A model generated the notes under the pieces. It did not search any database. It was not told the origin of the DNA and worked only from the letters and a program-made list of their open reading frames with translations. This document shows, one piece after another, positions 43,441 to 55,130 of a stretch of DNA of 64,000 bases. Within the stretch, counting starts at the first letter, position 1. Each line of letters starts with the position of its first letter. The stretch comes from Euglena gracilis (lineage: Eukaryota > Euglenida > Euglenophyceae > Euglenales): the NCBI GenBank assembly GCA_039621445.1, contig CP154956.1, positions 20,673,295-20,737,294 of the forward strand, given 5' to 3'. The translations under genes and the position numbers were made by a program.

Positions 43441-44149
43441 GCACAGCGTTCTCCATGCTGAGTTGGAACTCAGCATGCAAAGCACAAATTTGTGAATTTT
43501 GTGCACCAACGCCAAGGAGCTTCAATTTCATTGCTGTAAAAGAGTCCGTGTGCGAGCCGTTCTATTCCCCAGCTTTGTAGTGACCCCCCCCTGTTCTGTT
43601 ATCGGAAGGCATGTCTCCGTGTGGTCCAGAGATGCCTTCATTAAAACAAAGCACAAGGTATCTCCAATTTTCCTTAGGAATTGGACTGCTCCAACAGCTC
43701 AAACTACGTCAATTTGCAAGACAGGAGAGCAGAGAGTTTGGTTCTCAAGAACACATTCCTTGGGTGCAGCAATCAAATTGATTTTGAACCCATCACCTTA
43801 GCTTGACACCCAATCCTCAGTGAAAAACGGCATCCAAGGCGTCAAAGAAGTTTCTAGTTACGTTTATGCAATTTGGAATCTAATCTTTTCACTTCACCCA
43901 CGTGGCTGTTTTTTCCCGACAGACTTTGTAACTCGTATTTGTGGAATCTAAAACAACAAACCAAAACGAAATCAAACGACAGGAGTCTGGAGAGGTTGGT
44001 GGCCAAATCTTGCAACCACGTGTGGGACCGAATGAGACCAAATAAAATCTTGTTGACAACCTGGGCTCTTTTATTTTTTTCATTCATTTCCCCCAATCAA
44101 TCAATCAATCAATCCATTGAATTCAAATTATTTAGTGGATTATTGGTAA
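43441..44149. other. Intron-like spacer
   Basis: AT-rich, non-repetitive, includes a short AATC tandem near 44094-44112. No exon is supported. Confidence 0.45.
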
Positions 44150-44525
44150 CCCCCAACCAAATAATACCCCCGCGGGGTATTATTTTTTCGCCCGAAGTCC
44201 CGGCCCGAGGGGGGGTTTATTTGGGGGGGGGTATTATTTCCCAAAATTTTTCGAATTTTTTTCGAAGTCCCGTGGGACCCAAAATAGCACCCAAACCCCC
44301 CCTTTTGGGTCATTTTTTGTACTTTCTCACAAAATTTAGCATTTTTGGAGGCCAGATGATCCAGAAAAATCGATTTTTTTCCCGTAATTTGTTATTAGAT
44401 ATTGTGATTTTTACCTGCATTTTCAGGTCAAAAGTCCGGCCCTTCGGCCCGAAACCGGGGGGGGGGGTATTAATTCGGCGGCCGAAGTCGGACCCCGAGG
44501 GGGGGGGGTATTATTTGGGGGAGGG
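44150..44525. repeat. Dispersed repeat K, copy 2
   Basis: AAATAATACCCCCG, GGGGTATTATTT and GGGGTATTAATTC words at both ends around a TTTTCG-rich middle, related to 38510-38945. Confidence 0.6.
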
Positions 44526-44560
44526 TGGCTCCCCGAATTAGAGTGGGGGGGGGTACTGGG

Positions 44561-44712
44561 TAGTCGACCGACTAGTCGGTCGACTAGTTCACCGACTACT
44601 GGTCGACCGACTAGTCGGTGGGGGGAACTGGCTAGTCGGTCGACTAGTCGACCGACTAGCCACTTTAATGTACCAAAAGGGGGGGTCACCGACTTTTTAA
44701 GCCCCCCCCCCC
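44561..44712. repeat. Left arm of a large inverted repeat
   Basis: Several TAGTCGACCGACTAG/CTAGTCGGTCGAC palindromes followed by CCACTTTAATGTACCAAAAGG, GGGTCACCGACTTTTTAAGC and a C-run. The complement of this series occurs at 45994-46145, enclosing the 77-bp minisatellite. Confidence 0.85.
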
Positions 44713-44795
44713 AATACTGATTTTCCTTGTTTGGCCTAAAACTTCGTAGAACATATTTCAAACAGCGAAAAATGCACCATAAACATTATTTTTAG

Positions 44796-45913
44796 TGCTC
44801 AACTGTCCCAGGGCCCCAAAATAACAAAATCCCTTGTGTTGCCGAACCGTTTTGGAAGCCAATCCCTTCTGTTGCTCAACTGTCCCAGGGCCCCAAAATA
44901 ACAAAATCCCTTGTGTTGCCGAACCGTTTTGGAAGCCAATCCCTTCTGCTGCTCACCTGTCCCAGGGCCCCAAAATAACAAAATCCCTTGTGTTGCCGAA
45001 CCGTTTTGGAAGCCAATTCCTTTTGTTGCTCAACTGTCCCAGGGCCCCAAAATAACAAAATCCGTTGTGTTGCCGAACCGTTTTGGAAGCCAATTCCTTT
45101 TGTTGCTCAACTGTCCCAGGGCCCCAAAATAACAAAATCCCTTGTATTGCCGAACCGTTTTGGAAGCCAATCCCTTCTGCTGCTCAACTGTCCCAGGGCC
45201 CCAAAATAACAAAATCCCTTGTGTTGCCGAACCGTTTTGGAAGCCAATCCCTTCTGCTGCTCACCTGTCCCAGGGCCCCAAAATAACAAAATCCCTTGTG
45301 TTGCCGAACCGTTTTGGAAGCCAATCCCTTCTGTTGCTCACCTGTCCCAGGGCCCCAAAATAACAAAATCCCTTGTGTTGCCGAACCGTTTTGGAAGCCA
45401 ATCCCTTCTGTTGCTCACCTGTCCCAGGGCCCCAAAATAACAAAATCCCTTGTGTTGCCGAACCGTTTTGGAAGCCAATCCCTTCTGTTGCTCACCTGTC
45501 CCAGGGCCCCAAAATAACAAAATCCTTTGTGTTGCCGAACCGTTTTGGAAGCGAATTCCTTCTGCTGCTCAACTGTCCCAGGGCCCCAAAATAACAAAAT
45601 CCTTTGTGTTGCTGAACCGTTTTGGAAGCGAATTCCTTCTGTTGCTCAACTGTCCCAGGGCCCCAAAATAACAAAATCCTTTGTGTTGCCGAACCGTTTT
45701 GGAAGCCAATCCCTTCCCCAAAATAACAAAATCCCTTGTGTTGCCGAACCGTTTTGGAAGCGAATCTCTTCTGCTGCTCACCTGTCCCAGGGCCCCAAAA
45801 TAACAAAATCCCTTGTGTTGCCGAACCGTTTTGGAAGCCAATCCCTTCTGTTGCTCACCTGTCCCAGGGCCCCAAAATAACAAAATCCCTTGTGTTGCCG
45901 AACCGTTTTGGAA
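44796..45913. repeat. 77-bp minisatellite, about 14.5 units
   Basis: Unit includes GCTCAACTGTCCCAGGGCC, CCAAAATAACAAAATCCC, TTGTGTTGCCGAACCG and TTTTGGAAGCCAATCCC. Period is exactly 77 bp; units differ at a few positions (TTGCTCAAC/CTGCTCACC, CCC/CCT, CCG/GCG) and one is truncated near 45713. Because 77 is not a multiple of 3 each frame shows a 73-codon ORF with similar text; these are not genes. A single partial unit (AAAATAACAAATCCCTTGTG) is at about 56302. Confidence 0.97.
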
Positions 45914-45993
45914 ACAAAAGGGATGTTTTTTGACAACTTTGAAGGCTTCAGACGTGTTTTCTTTGAAATTCTAGTTCAAAACAAGTCAAATCA

Positions 45994-46145
45994 ATGTTGG
46001 GCGGGGGCTTAAAAGGTCGGTGACCCCCTCCCCTTTTGGGCTAGAGTGGCTAGAGTGTCGACCGACTAGCCAGTTGCTCCCATAGCCAGTCCCCCCCCCC
46101 TTGTACCGACTAGTCGACCGACTAGTCGGTCGACTAGTCGGTAGA
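45994..46145. repeat. Right arm of a large inverted repeat
   Basis: GGGGGCTTAAAAGGTCGGTGACCCCC, then CTAGAGTGGCTAGAGTGTCG and CGACTAGTCGACCGAC palindromes: the complement of 44561-44712. Together with the left arm it makes a structure of about 1.6 kb that could be a fold-back element carrying the minisatellite. Confidence 0.85.
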
Positions 46146-46600
46146 GGGACAGGGTATTACCCCCCCCCCCTATGTCCAACGACCCCCCTATGTCCAATGA
46201 CCACCCCCCCCCCCGGTCAGAGGACACCTTTTCGGAGGTTTGACCAAATTTTTGGTCCCGGCGTGAAGCGCCGGGACGAAAAATTTTGCCCAAAAATTGG
46301 CAAAAATTTGGCCAAAGTGCCATTTTTGACACTTTTTGGACAAAAATTTGTCAAAATTGCCCAAAATTTTCGGCGCATAGCGCCGGAAAGGAAAATTTGG
46401 GCCTTTTTGGGTGGGTAGGGACCCGGGCACCCGCCAACTTTCTTTTGACCCCATGTCCAACGACCACCCCCCCGGTCAGAGGACAGAGGATTACCGGTCA
46501 TTGGACATAGGGGGGGGGGGTAAGCGAGCGTTGGTTTTGTACAAGGGGGAGGGGAAGGGCAACTGGGTAGTCGACCGACTAGTCGGTCGACGTTTTTTTT
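46146..46600. repeat. C/G-run element with GGCGC hairpins and TATGTCCAA ends
   Basis: Left part has CCTATGTCCAACGACC, right part GTCATTGGACATAGGG, giving inverted ends. Inside are hairpins CCCGGCGTGAAGCGCCGGG (about 46258) and TCGGCGCATAGCGCCGG (about 46371). It ends near a further TAGTCGACCGACTAGTCG palindrome at 46567. Target duplication not resolved. Confidence 0.6.
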
Positions 46601-47199
46601 TACAAAGACCATCATCACAGGTATACAATTGGTACCACTATTCTCTGTCTGGAGACAGACTTTGACCACTTTTTGACTACTTCTGGCATCTTTGCTGCTT
46701 TCTGACTGTATTTCGGCACGTTTGCCAACTTTTGGCAGCTTTTCCGGCTTTTTTTTGGCCGCTGTTGGTCTCTTTTGCCCATTTTTGGCCATTTTCTCTC
46801 TGCTTTTTACCATTTTCTCCCGCTTTTGCACGGACCCAATGCATTGCCATCACCCCACAAAAAAAACCCATCATTTACAACACATGCAAATATCTGGCAG
46901 TGAACGTTGAGGGAGAGACCCCCACCATTCCCCTGACGCACCAAAGCCCCTGTGGAATCGCCCCACATCCGCTTGCCGAGGGCCGTTCTGGATGTGCCTC
47001 ATCTCGGAGTCCGATGTACCCCAGCCCGCCCGGCAAGGCCCTGCCAACACCCCCTTCGACATAACGTTTTTCCGGAGATATTTCGTTCAAAAGAAGAAAG
47101 GACCCATGCTGTGTTTCGCCGACTGACAGGGTGCAAAGCGACCCCCACATCCAGAAGTAACCTCACCAACTGCAGGGAGAGTTACTCTGCCTCCAGTCA
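46601..47199. other. Spacer with a weak open region
   Basis: About 46880-47060 is GC-rich and open in several frames on both strands (for example a forward reading with GPFWMCLISESDVPQPAR). No splice pair or family supports one of them. Confidence 0.35.
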
Positions 47200-47304
47200 A
47201 CACTGACAAGCAAGTTTTTTTTTCCAGCCCCCCCTTCAAATATCTATTGACAGATATTTGAAACAGTGGACCGTTGGTCCTCTTCTTTTTGCTGCCTGGC
47301 ACAG

Positions 47305-47343
47305 GTGACGGCCGAAGCGAAGCCAAAAGCCAAAGGCAGAGCG
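47305..47343 (+). CDS. Exon A4 of the A-B array
   Basis: Acceptor CCTGGCACAG, donor AGAGCG|GTATGC; 39 nt, phase 0. Encodes VTAEAKPKAKGRA, identical to A5. Confidence 0.8.
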
Positions 47344-47638
47344 GTATGCGAATGCTTATGTGGCTCAGCACACTCTTCAGGTGAAAACCCTGAAGCATAA
47401 AATAAAATGAAGCCAACGCTCGGGATGCATTGAATGGGAAGAAAAACAAGCAGTTCAGCATGCATTTTTTTTTGACGGTGGTACCCATTTGAGCTATTTT
47501 TTTTGGAATGTGTTTCAAAAAAAGTTCTTCTCAGGTGATTCTTTACGTCGTGAATGCTTTGTTGTTTTGGAACTATGTTTTTTTTTGCCCGATTGAATCT
47601 TATTTGCGGCCCACAACTGCGCCCTGGGATGCCCGCAG

Positions 47639-47683
47639 GCCAAAGCGAAGGACGCTGCTGGAGAAGTCAGTGCAGAAGGACAG
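47639..47683 (+). CDS. Exon B3 of the A-B array
   Basis: Acceptor GATGCCCGCAG, donor GGACAG|GTCACT; 45 nt, phase 0. Encodes AKAKDAAGEVSAEGQ, identical to B4. Confidence 0.8.
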
Positions 47684-47742
47684 GTCACTTTGGTGGAGGC
47701 AGTGGGATACGTGGCACACAGAATGTTGCACAGTTTATTCTT

Positions 47743-48855
47743 GTGAGTGCAATTTCAACTGCGTGCTGATGGCAATGGTTACCTCTGGCTTTTACATGTA
47801 GTATTTTACATGTGTGCGTACACACACACACACACACATACATACATACATATATGAAAAAGAGCTGTTCAAGAGGTGCAGCGCCTTGTTGCACCCCCAT
47901 TTATAACAATGCAAAACCATCTGCTCACTCCCCAGAAAGCCCACCCCCCATGAAAAGTTTTCACCCAAATATTCCGGTCTCTGGCTGGTTATATTTGCTG
48001 AAGGGGGAACAACAAATCAACAAAACAACTAATCGACAGTCGGTCCGACCCCAAAATGACTCTTAGGTCAGCCAAATTTCTAACATGACAAGTCAATGGG
48101 TACAATTTCTCAGTTGGGTAGATGACGAGGAGCAGAATTTAAGCTGTTTGGCATTCCCCACCCAAGTGGCTAAAGTCCTGTTTTGTTTTCAAATAAAAGA
48201 CAAAAAACAAAAAGACGTCTGCGATCAAGCCATTGGTGTAGCGTAAACCCTGTGATTGACGTTTATTTTGTGAAGAACCTCATAGGATTTTCGAGGTCAG
48301 AGCTTAATGACTCCAGGAAAGTTTTCCTGACTGTAGAAATGCCACTTCAACACAGGGACACACACACAGTGAAATGATATTTCTGTCCTCAGTCCCATGG
48401 AATTGCAAAGTATCTTTTTGGGTTTTTTCGGCCACAAAAAGCCACCCACAGGTGCTGGCTTCATTCCCCTCCACCGTCCCCCGTGAGTCATCTGTTGCTT
48501 GGTCGACCCCCACACCTCCACCTCCCCCCCCAGGCCCTTCCCCAGCAACCCTCTCGCCCCTCCCCCCCCCCCAGCTCCCGACCCTCCCCAGCCCCCTGTA
48601 TCCCAAAACACAGGATATAGGGGCCTGTAACCTGTGTTTTGGGATACAAGCCAAAACACAGTATGGCCCTGGCAGCCTTTGATGGGTGATAGAGAGTCCC
48701 AATTTCATTCCGCACCATGTTCAAGGTATTCTGCAACAAAGCAGCTTATATATATCAATTTAGCAAGTTTTTTTTTTAATATTTCAAAGTGGCCAAAAAC
48801 AGCCTGCAGGTGTGAAAATCATGCGGCTATCAGAAAACGTGCAAGAAAAGAACAG
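47743..48855. other. Intron-like spacer
   Basis: Short CA/CATA microsatellite at about 47819-47852. About 48600-48660 has CAAAACACAGGATATAGGGG and its rough inverse. No exon is supported. Confidence 0.45.
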
Positions 48856-48985
48856 GTTTGGAGGGGTGGAAGATGACCCCAAATGGCACTACAAATTATT
48901 CCCCTTAAGTGTAGGTATAGAAAATTCCATCTGGCCCCAAAAACCGGTTGGGGGATGCCATTATAATCTCTGGGATATATTTTGC
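48856..48985. repeat. Inverted copy of 42565-42740
   Basis: GGGGTGGAAGATGACCCCAAATGGCACTACAAA matches the reverse complement of the 42.6-kb block (CATTTGGGGCCCTCTTCCACCCC and onward). A 130-bp dispersed repeat in opposite orientation. Confidence 0.75.
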
Positions 48986-49007
48986 CGGCCGGATTAGTGC
49001 CAGCTAG

Positions 49008-49735
<728 letters not shown>

Positions 49736-49945
49736 TACGGCACACGGCAACGGCAACGGATGGCAACGGGCAACGGGCAGATGTGAGAGGCGGGCACAAA
49801 GCCACAACGCGCATGGAGATACTCAGAGACAGATGATACAACCGACCGTCTCCCGACTGTGGGGGATGTCCCGTGCAACGGCAACTGGCAACGACACCGG
49901 CACCCGGCACCAGAACGGCAACCGGCAACGGCAACAGCCACCGGG

Positions 49946-50418
49946 CTAACCAACAGCAACAACAAAGTAAAATAATTTGTTTTTTTCAACTACCCTGGAG
50001 TCCCTGCAAAACTTTTTTCCAACTCCACTCGATTTTGGGTCTGTCCCGCTTTGCCTTGGAATCCAGAGACACATCAGATTATGAGGATGGAGTTTATGGA
50101 AGGTTCTCATTCTTTGGAAAAGCACCGGCTTTATCTCAACAGCGAAAAAAAATTCGACCAACGGCCAGCCACTAATTACAAAGCAATTTTATTTGGACGT
50201 TTTGACCCCCAACAGCTTGTTTTCAGCTACTTTTTTCTTGTCTTACTTACTTTTGTTGTTTTCATTATTCTTGTTTTTTTTTTTTTTGCAACTTGTTTTT
50301 TTCCCCTCTTTCTTTATTAAGATCCTGGAAAAACTGAAAAAAAAAAAAATTGATTCCTCCTTTCTTTCTCATTCAAAAGTACGGCCGAAGCCAACTGGCC
50401 TCACGCCCATCAAGAATT
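49946..50418. other. Intron-like T-rich spacer
   Basis: Long T-homopolymers and no exon-like islands. Confidence 0.5.
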
Positions 50419-50533
50419 ACACTGACAAGCAAGTTTTTTTTTTATATTCCAGCCCCCCCCCCCTTCAAATATCTATTGACAGATATTTGAAACAGTGGAC
50501 CGTTGGTCCTCTTCTTTTTGCTGCCTGGCACAG

Positions 50534-50572
50534 GTGACGGCCGAAGCGAAGCCAAAAGCCAAAGGCAGAGCG
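50534..50572 (+). CDS. Exon A5 of the A-B array
   Basis: Acceptor CCTGGCACAG, donor AGAGCG|GTATGT; 39 nt, phase 0. Encodes VTAEAKPKAKGRA. Confidence 0.8.
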
Positions 50573-50827
50573 GTATGTGAATGCTTATGTGGCTCAGCAC
50601 ACTCTTCAGGTGAAAACCCTGAAGCATAAAATAAAATGAAGCCAACGCTCGGGATGCATTGAATGGGAAGAAAAACAAGCAGTTCAGCATGCATTTTTTT
50701 TTGACGGTGGTACCCATTTGAGCTATTTTTTTTTGGAATGTGTTTCAAAAAAAGTTCTTCTCAGGTGATTCTTTTGCCCGATTGAATCTTATTTGCGGCC
50801 CACAACTGCGCCCTGGGATGCCCGCAG

Positions 50828-50872
50828 GCCAAAGCGAAGGACGCTGCTGGAGAAGTCAGTGCAGAAGGACAG
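50828..50872 (+). CDS. Exon B4 of the A-B array
   Basis: Acceptor GATGCCCGCAG, donor GGACAG|GTCACT; 45 nt, phase 0. Encodes AKAKDAAGEVSAEGQ. Confidence 0.8.
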
Positions 50873-51015
50873 GTCACTTTGGTGGAGGCAGTGGGATACG
50901 TGGCACGCAGAATGTCGTACAATTCATTCTTGTTCTTATCATTTTTGCGGCTGAAGTTGGGTCGTTGGGGTGCAGTCATTGTTCGGGAGGAGAATAAAAA
51001 GGCCACTGGGGCTTT

Positions 51016-51785
51016 CAGGCTTGTGCTTAGTCAGGTGCCTACCCCATGGGGGGGGGGTGCCAAGGGCAGGCACCCCATAGCACCCGATCCGACCCCCTCC
51101 CCCGGGGGGTAGGGCTTTGGGGGATGCCTGCCCATAGCAGGCACCCCCCTCCAATCCTGGCGCCGATGGCGCAGGGGGCCCGGAAAAGGGCGTTTTCAAT
51201 GAATATTTTCTGGGTCCCCCCGGACCCCCCCCGGGGGTGTGTCTGCTAGGGGCAGGCACCCTATGGCACCCACCCACCATACATCTCTCTAAGGTTTTGC
51301 GAACCCCCCCCAGGGGGGGCGGCTGCAGCCAGCCCCGATTTGGGCCCAGCCCAGCCGCAGCAGCACCCCGGGGGGGGGGGGTGCTGCTAGCCCAGCTAGC
51401 CAGCCCCTTTTTTGGGGGTCCAGCCCAAAATTTTTCGGCGCAAAGCGCCGAATTTTTTTGAAAAACTGTGTTCAAAAGTGGCCAAAAATGGGGTTTGGGG
51501 GGGCGTTTGGGGCATTTTTTGGGGGTTTCAGATGCATCATTTTTTCAAAACTGTGTTCTGCAGGTCATTTTTGGGCATTTTTCCGATTTCAGTCCAGCTC
51601 GCCCCGGTTTGGGTCCAGCTGGGGCCCAGCCCCCCCCCCCCCCCCCGGGGGGCCCAGCCCCCCCGGGGGGGGGGGGGCGGGCTAGCCAGCCCAAATTTCT
51701 AGCCCTAGCCCAGCACCCCCCCGGGGTCCTTAAAGAGATGTATGCCACCCACCCCTCCCCCTCCCAGTCGGTAAGCACAAGCATG
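51016..51785. mobile_element. Family-A hAT-like element (host of a nested insertion)
   Basis: Ends CAGGCTTGTGCTTAGTCAGG and GGTAAGCACAAGCATG. Flanks GGGGCTTT (51008-51015) and AGGGCTTT (51786-51793) match in 7 of 8. Without the nested element at 51278-51744 it would be about 300 bp, the same as 27882-28206. Interior hairpin TGGCGCCGATGGCGC at about 51160. Confidence 0.88.
51278..51744. mobile_element. Nested element with 8-bp target duplication
   Basis: Ends CATACATCTCTCTAAGG and CCTTAAAGAGATGTATG are inverted. Exact 8-bp duplication CCACCCAC at 51270-51277 and 51745-51752, lying in family-A sequence. The 467-bp interior has GGCTGCAGCCAGCCCC, GCTAGCCCAGCTAGCCAGCC, a CGGCGCAAAGCGCCG hairpin and C/G runs. 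The terminus differs from CAGG, so this is a separate subfamily. Confidence 0.85.
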
Positions 51786-51939
51786 AGGGCTTTGTGCTCT
51801 TGTCTCTTTCAGGTGTAGCTTGTCCCCAAACTCTGAATTTCCTGCTCTCTTTGGAGTCACTCCCACCACGTCACCCTAATCCTAACCCCACCACGTCAAA
51901 ATGAGGGTGCCTGGTGTATTCGTTTGTTCATTTTTGCAG

Positions 51940-51978
51940 GAAACAATTGAAGCGAAGCCAAAAGCCAGAGGACGATCG
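51940..51978 (+). CDS. Exon A6 of the A-B array
   Basis: Acceptor CATTTTTGCAG, donor CGATCG|GTGTGT; 39 nt, phase 0. Encodes ETIEAKPKARGRS. Confidence 0.78.
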
Positions 51979-52833
51979 GTGTGTGTTGTCTGTGTGGTGT
52001 TGCGTGTATTTTGTGTGCCTAGAAGCCTGTGTTTGTGGCAACCATCGTCCCAATTCATTGTGCTTCTCCATTGGCTTCTCCTGTGTGTCAGTGATGTTTT
52101 GTTAAGGCTGAGGTTTAGCTGCGTCTGATTATGCACTTGTATATTATTTGTGTGCTCGCAGTTTTCTGTGTCTCTGCCTGCCTGCCTGTCTGTCTGTCTT
52201 TGTTTGTGAGTGTGATATGTATTTAGAATATGCATTTTCCATTCTTTTTTATATTCCCCATTTTGCATTTTCAGTCCATTGTGAGACAAATAGCATCCAT
52301 CTAGGGGGCCGGGGGTGGCACCAATGTGTTTTTTTTTGGTGGTTTTCGATTTTGACAAAATTTGTGTTTTCTGCTTTTTTTTTTTGCTGATTTTTCCCCA
52401 GCGATTGTTGGATTTTTGTGGGAAAATTCTTTGAAAAATTCCTCGATTTGAACCCGATTTACCCCCGAAACCTATTTATATATAAAATAAAACCTATATA
52501 TACATTTTTTTTTGGTAACAAAAATGCTTATTTTTGAGTGAAAATGGAAAATTTTCCCAGGGGAGCTGAAAGTTTTTTCAAGTCCCCTCCAGTGGAAAAG
52601 TGTACATCCGGGGGAGCTCGAAAAGGATAATACATGCAATTTTCATGTTTTTTTTTGCCTTTTTTTGTGTCACGTTCTTTGAAGGTCCATGTTTTGTCCC
52701 CCCCCCCCCGATCTATGCTGCTCAAATTGCCTCTTTACTGGTTTATAACCTTGGGGGGCTGATGTTCTTGGGGTGGGGGCTCCGTTCTGTATGCACTGGT
52801 TTCAAGCCCACATTCTCCATGCATTCCCTTCAG

Positions 52834-52878
52834 GCCAAGGCAAAGGTCACTGCTGATGAAGGAAGCGCTAAAGGACAG
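52834..52878 (+). CDS. Exon B5 of the A-B array
   Basis: Acceptor TTCCCTTCAG, donor GGACAG|GTAGGT; 45 nt, phase 0. Encodes AKAKVTADEGSAKGQ. Last recognised module of the array. The phase-0 end is compatible with the exons at 62488 and 62576. Confidence 0.78.
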
Positions 52879-53439
52879 GTAGGTTGCTGTTGTTGTTGCT
52901 GTTGCCGGTGAGTCATTTTGCGGGTGCACCTTTGCGTCAAATTTTGTAACCGGGATTTGGCCTACCTGAGCACAACACACAGGCCTTATCCCCGAGAACT
53001 TGTCATGGTCCCGCCCTGGGAATTGTCTTTGGTGCGCGCCGACCTGTCATCAGAAGATGCAGCTTCCTGGCACTGGCGGTCCTGTCAAGTGCTGAGGTTT
53101 CCTTGACTTGTGGCCGGAAATAAACCCCTCCCAAATAACTTTTACAGTGCCCTAATTCTTTGGGTGTCCAAGTGTTTTTGCAGGGGGGAAGGTCAAAAAG
53201 ATTCGTCCAAATAATTCCCCCTTTTGCAAGAAACAAGGTGGAAAATGAAAATCGGGAGGTGGAAGGCGCAAGGAAATCAAATCATGTACAATTCCACAGT
53301 GGCATTCCAGATGCCATTGTGCCCCTGTAATTAAAGTCATATATTCGGTTGCCATTAAGAGTTTATTGAGTTTAATTGCTCTTCAAAAAGTGGTAAAATC
53401 GATCCATCGAACATTTTGGGTGTTACTCAAATAAGTTTG
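52879..53439. other. Spacer after the array
   Basis: Part of the GACCTGTCA repeat near 52975-53100, and a K-like CCAAATAA word near 53130 and 53208. No exon is supported. Confidence 0.45.
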
Positions 53440-54030
53440 CCGGGGTTGTTGTGCAATGTGTACGCATTGGGAGTGCTCTCTGTGATTGCCACCCTGGAAT
53501 TTTGTTCACCGCTGCAGCGTGTCTGAAACGTTTCTGTGATACGTCTGTCTGTCTTAGCAACACTTTATTCGGTCGTGATGGCCGTTGCAAGAATACGCTG
53601 ACGCAGCGACCAGCCTTCTTTCCGACGGCCGCTGAGAATTTTTTTCGTGCTTGCCGAGTGCACCGTGGCAGTCTCTGCCATTGGGGCTCCCTTGCTCAGA
53701 ATCTGTTTTTTTGGGCCCACCCTGTCCTCCGTGGGTTGCACTCCGACAGGTGTCCGCCCTGCAGTAGGCCTCGGCAGCCACCCACCGAACTTTGCACGCC
53801 CACTGCCGCTGGGCGGCCTCTGGGGCTCGGCAAGGGCCGGCCATTCAGCCTTCCCCGGTACCCAGTGGCGCTGCACACCCGCACCGTGGTTCGCGCTGCT
53901 GCGACTCAGTTGGCCCGGTGGCACAGAATGTCGCGATGTACAGATTTTTTTTTCACCTCCCGACAAATGACCGCAAGATCCACATTGGTGTGGTGCTGTG
54001 ATGTTCTTTTCTTCTGTAGATGAAGGATTG
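53440..54030. other. Open, non-repetitive island of uncertain strand
   Basis: Frames stay open on both strands. A forward one reads GPTLSSVGCTPTGVRPAVGL and ends SPPDK-stop near 53970; a reverse one of about 159 codons spans 53565-54044. Third-position GC is only mildly raised in the forward frame. I cannot choose a strand or recognise a family, yet the block is free of simple repeats and might be an exon. Confidence 0.25.
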
Positions 54031-54587
54031 TGCCCGTAATCCATTCCATTTCAAACACATTTCAGGCGATGCGCCGTGCACATTTGCACATGCACATTTG
54101 TGGGGAGGGGGTAGGGACCTTACTTGAAAATAAACTGTTTTGGACCAATGGACATTGTGCAGGGCGGCAGTGGGGGGTGAACCCTTCAACGGCCAAGCAC
54201 CTCCAGGGACAACCTTGAAGTCTCGACAAATCCCGACAAATCCCAACAACGCCACCATACAGTTCCCACAAAATTTTGTGAGCATAATTTGTGGACAAAA
54301 GGATAGACCAAGTTGCACAAGGGAACATTTAGATTCGTTCTTAATAACTTCCTTGTTTCTTTGGCCTTCTTTGTTTCTGCCTTTTTTGACTCCACAAATG
54401 CTTGCGGTTGCTCTGGCAATGTGCGCAAGCAGGTTCTTTGTTGTTGGGTCAAGAGAAGTGTGTTGTTATCAGCGAACATGAAGCCTTATGGCCCGACAAC
54501 AACAGATTCTCCATTGCCGCCAGTCAGACAGTCAAAAAGCCGAACTTTGTTGATTTTCCTGCTTTTCCTGCTTTTTTTTCCTAGCAG

Positions 54588-54670
54588 GTTTCAACAAAAA
54601 TCCTGCCACTTCCTGGAAGCAGCAGCAGCAGCAACACGACGGACAAGGCCGTGTGTCTATGTGTCTGGAG
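54588..54670 (+). CDS. Possible small exon, frame uncertain
   Basis: Acceptor TTTCCTAGCAG, donor CTGGAG|GTAATT. Readings: VSTKILPLPGSSSSSNTTDK or GFNKNPATSWKQQQQQHDGQ. A run of five CAG/AGC triplets. Neither phase joins cleanly to B5. Confidence 0.25.
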
Positions 54671-55016
54671 GTAATTTTCAGTTTGTCTCATCAGGGAACT
54701 CCTCCTGCCCTTTGTCTATGGCCCTCCCCGTTGTCAGAGATGAGCTGGCTCAATAGCCTGGAGTGTAGGACTCATTTCAGGCAGACATGTGAACTTGGCA
54801 TCCAGAATGCCTCCTTGCATTGGCAGTCTAGAATGGATTCCATACCGCCGCCTACCTGCCCAACCACCACTGACTTTTCTGTCTGACCAGGTGGGCTGGC
54901 TGTTGGGGGGGGTTGCCGTGGGACGTTTGGCTGGCCACACCCAACCAACAGATGGACGTGTCTCCCTGTGGTTGGATCGCCTTTCGCCGCGGTCCAACCA
55001 ATTGTTGAAATCGTGT

Positions 55017-55130
55017 ATTGGGGCTCTGGCTTCACGCCCGAACCAGCGTTTAGGACGCCGGTTCGGCACAGAAATTTCTGCGCCGAACCGGCGTCCAGAA
55101 CGCCGGTTCGGGCGGGAAGTCGGCGTCCGA
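55017..55130. repeat. Hairpin repeat L, copy 1
   Basis: GGGGCTCTGGCTTCACGCCC, then CGAACCAGCGTTTAGG / ACGCCGGTTCG and CGAACCGGCGTCCAGA / ACGCCGGTTCG: two adjacent strong hairpins. Confidence 0.85.

Larger units (their letters stand above)
47200..47742. repeat. Segmental duplication, copy 1 (carries A4-B3)
   Basis: Near-identical to 50419-50933. The only large difference is about 41 bp (ACGTCGTGAATGCTTTG...) present here and absent from copy 2. Each copy contains one complete A-B exon pair with intron and flanks. Confidence 0.95.
50419..50933. repeat. Segmental duplication, copy 2 (carries A5-B4)
   Basis: Second copy of 47200-47742, offset about 3.2 kb. Splice sites and exon text are conserved exactly, while the intron carries the 41-bp difference. 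Confidence 0.95.

Noticed and set aside
44799-45933. Series of 60-117-codon ORFs with recurring PKITKSLVLPNRFGSQ or similar text
   Set aside because: The period is 77 bp, so every frame cycles through the same minisatellite; not a protein repeat.
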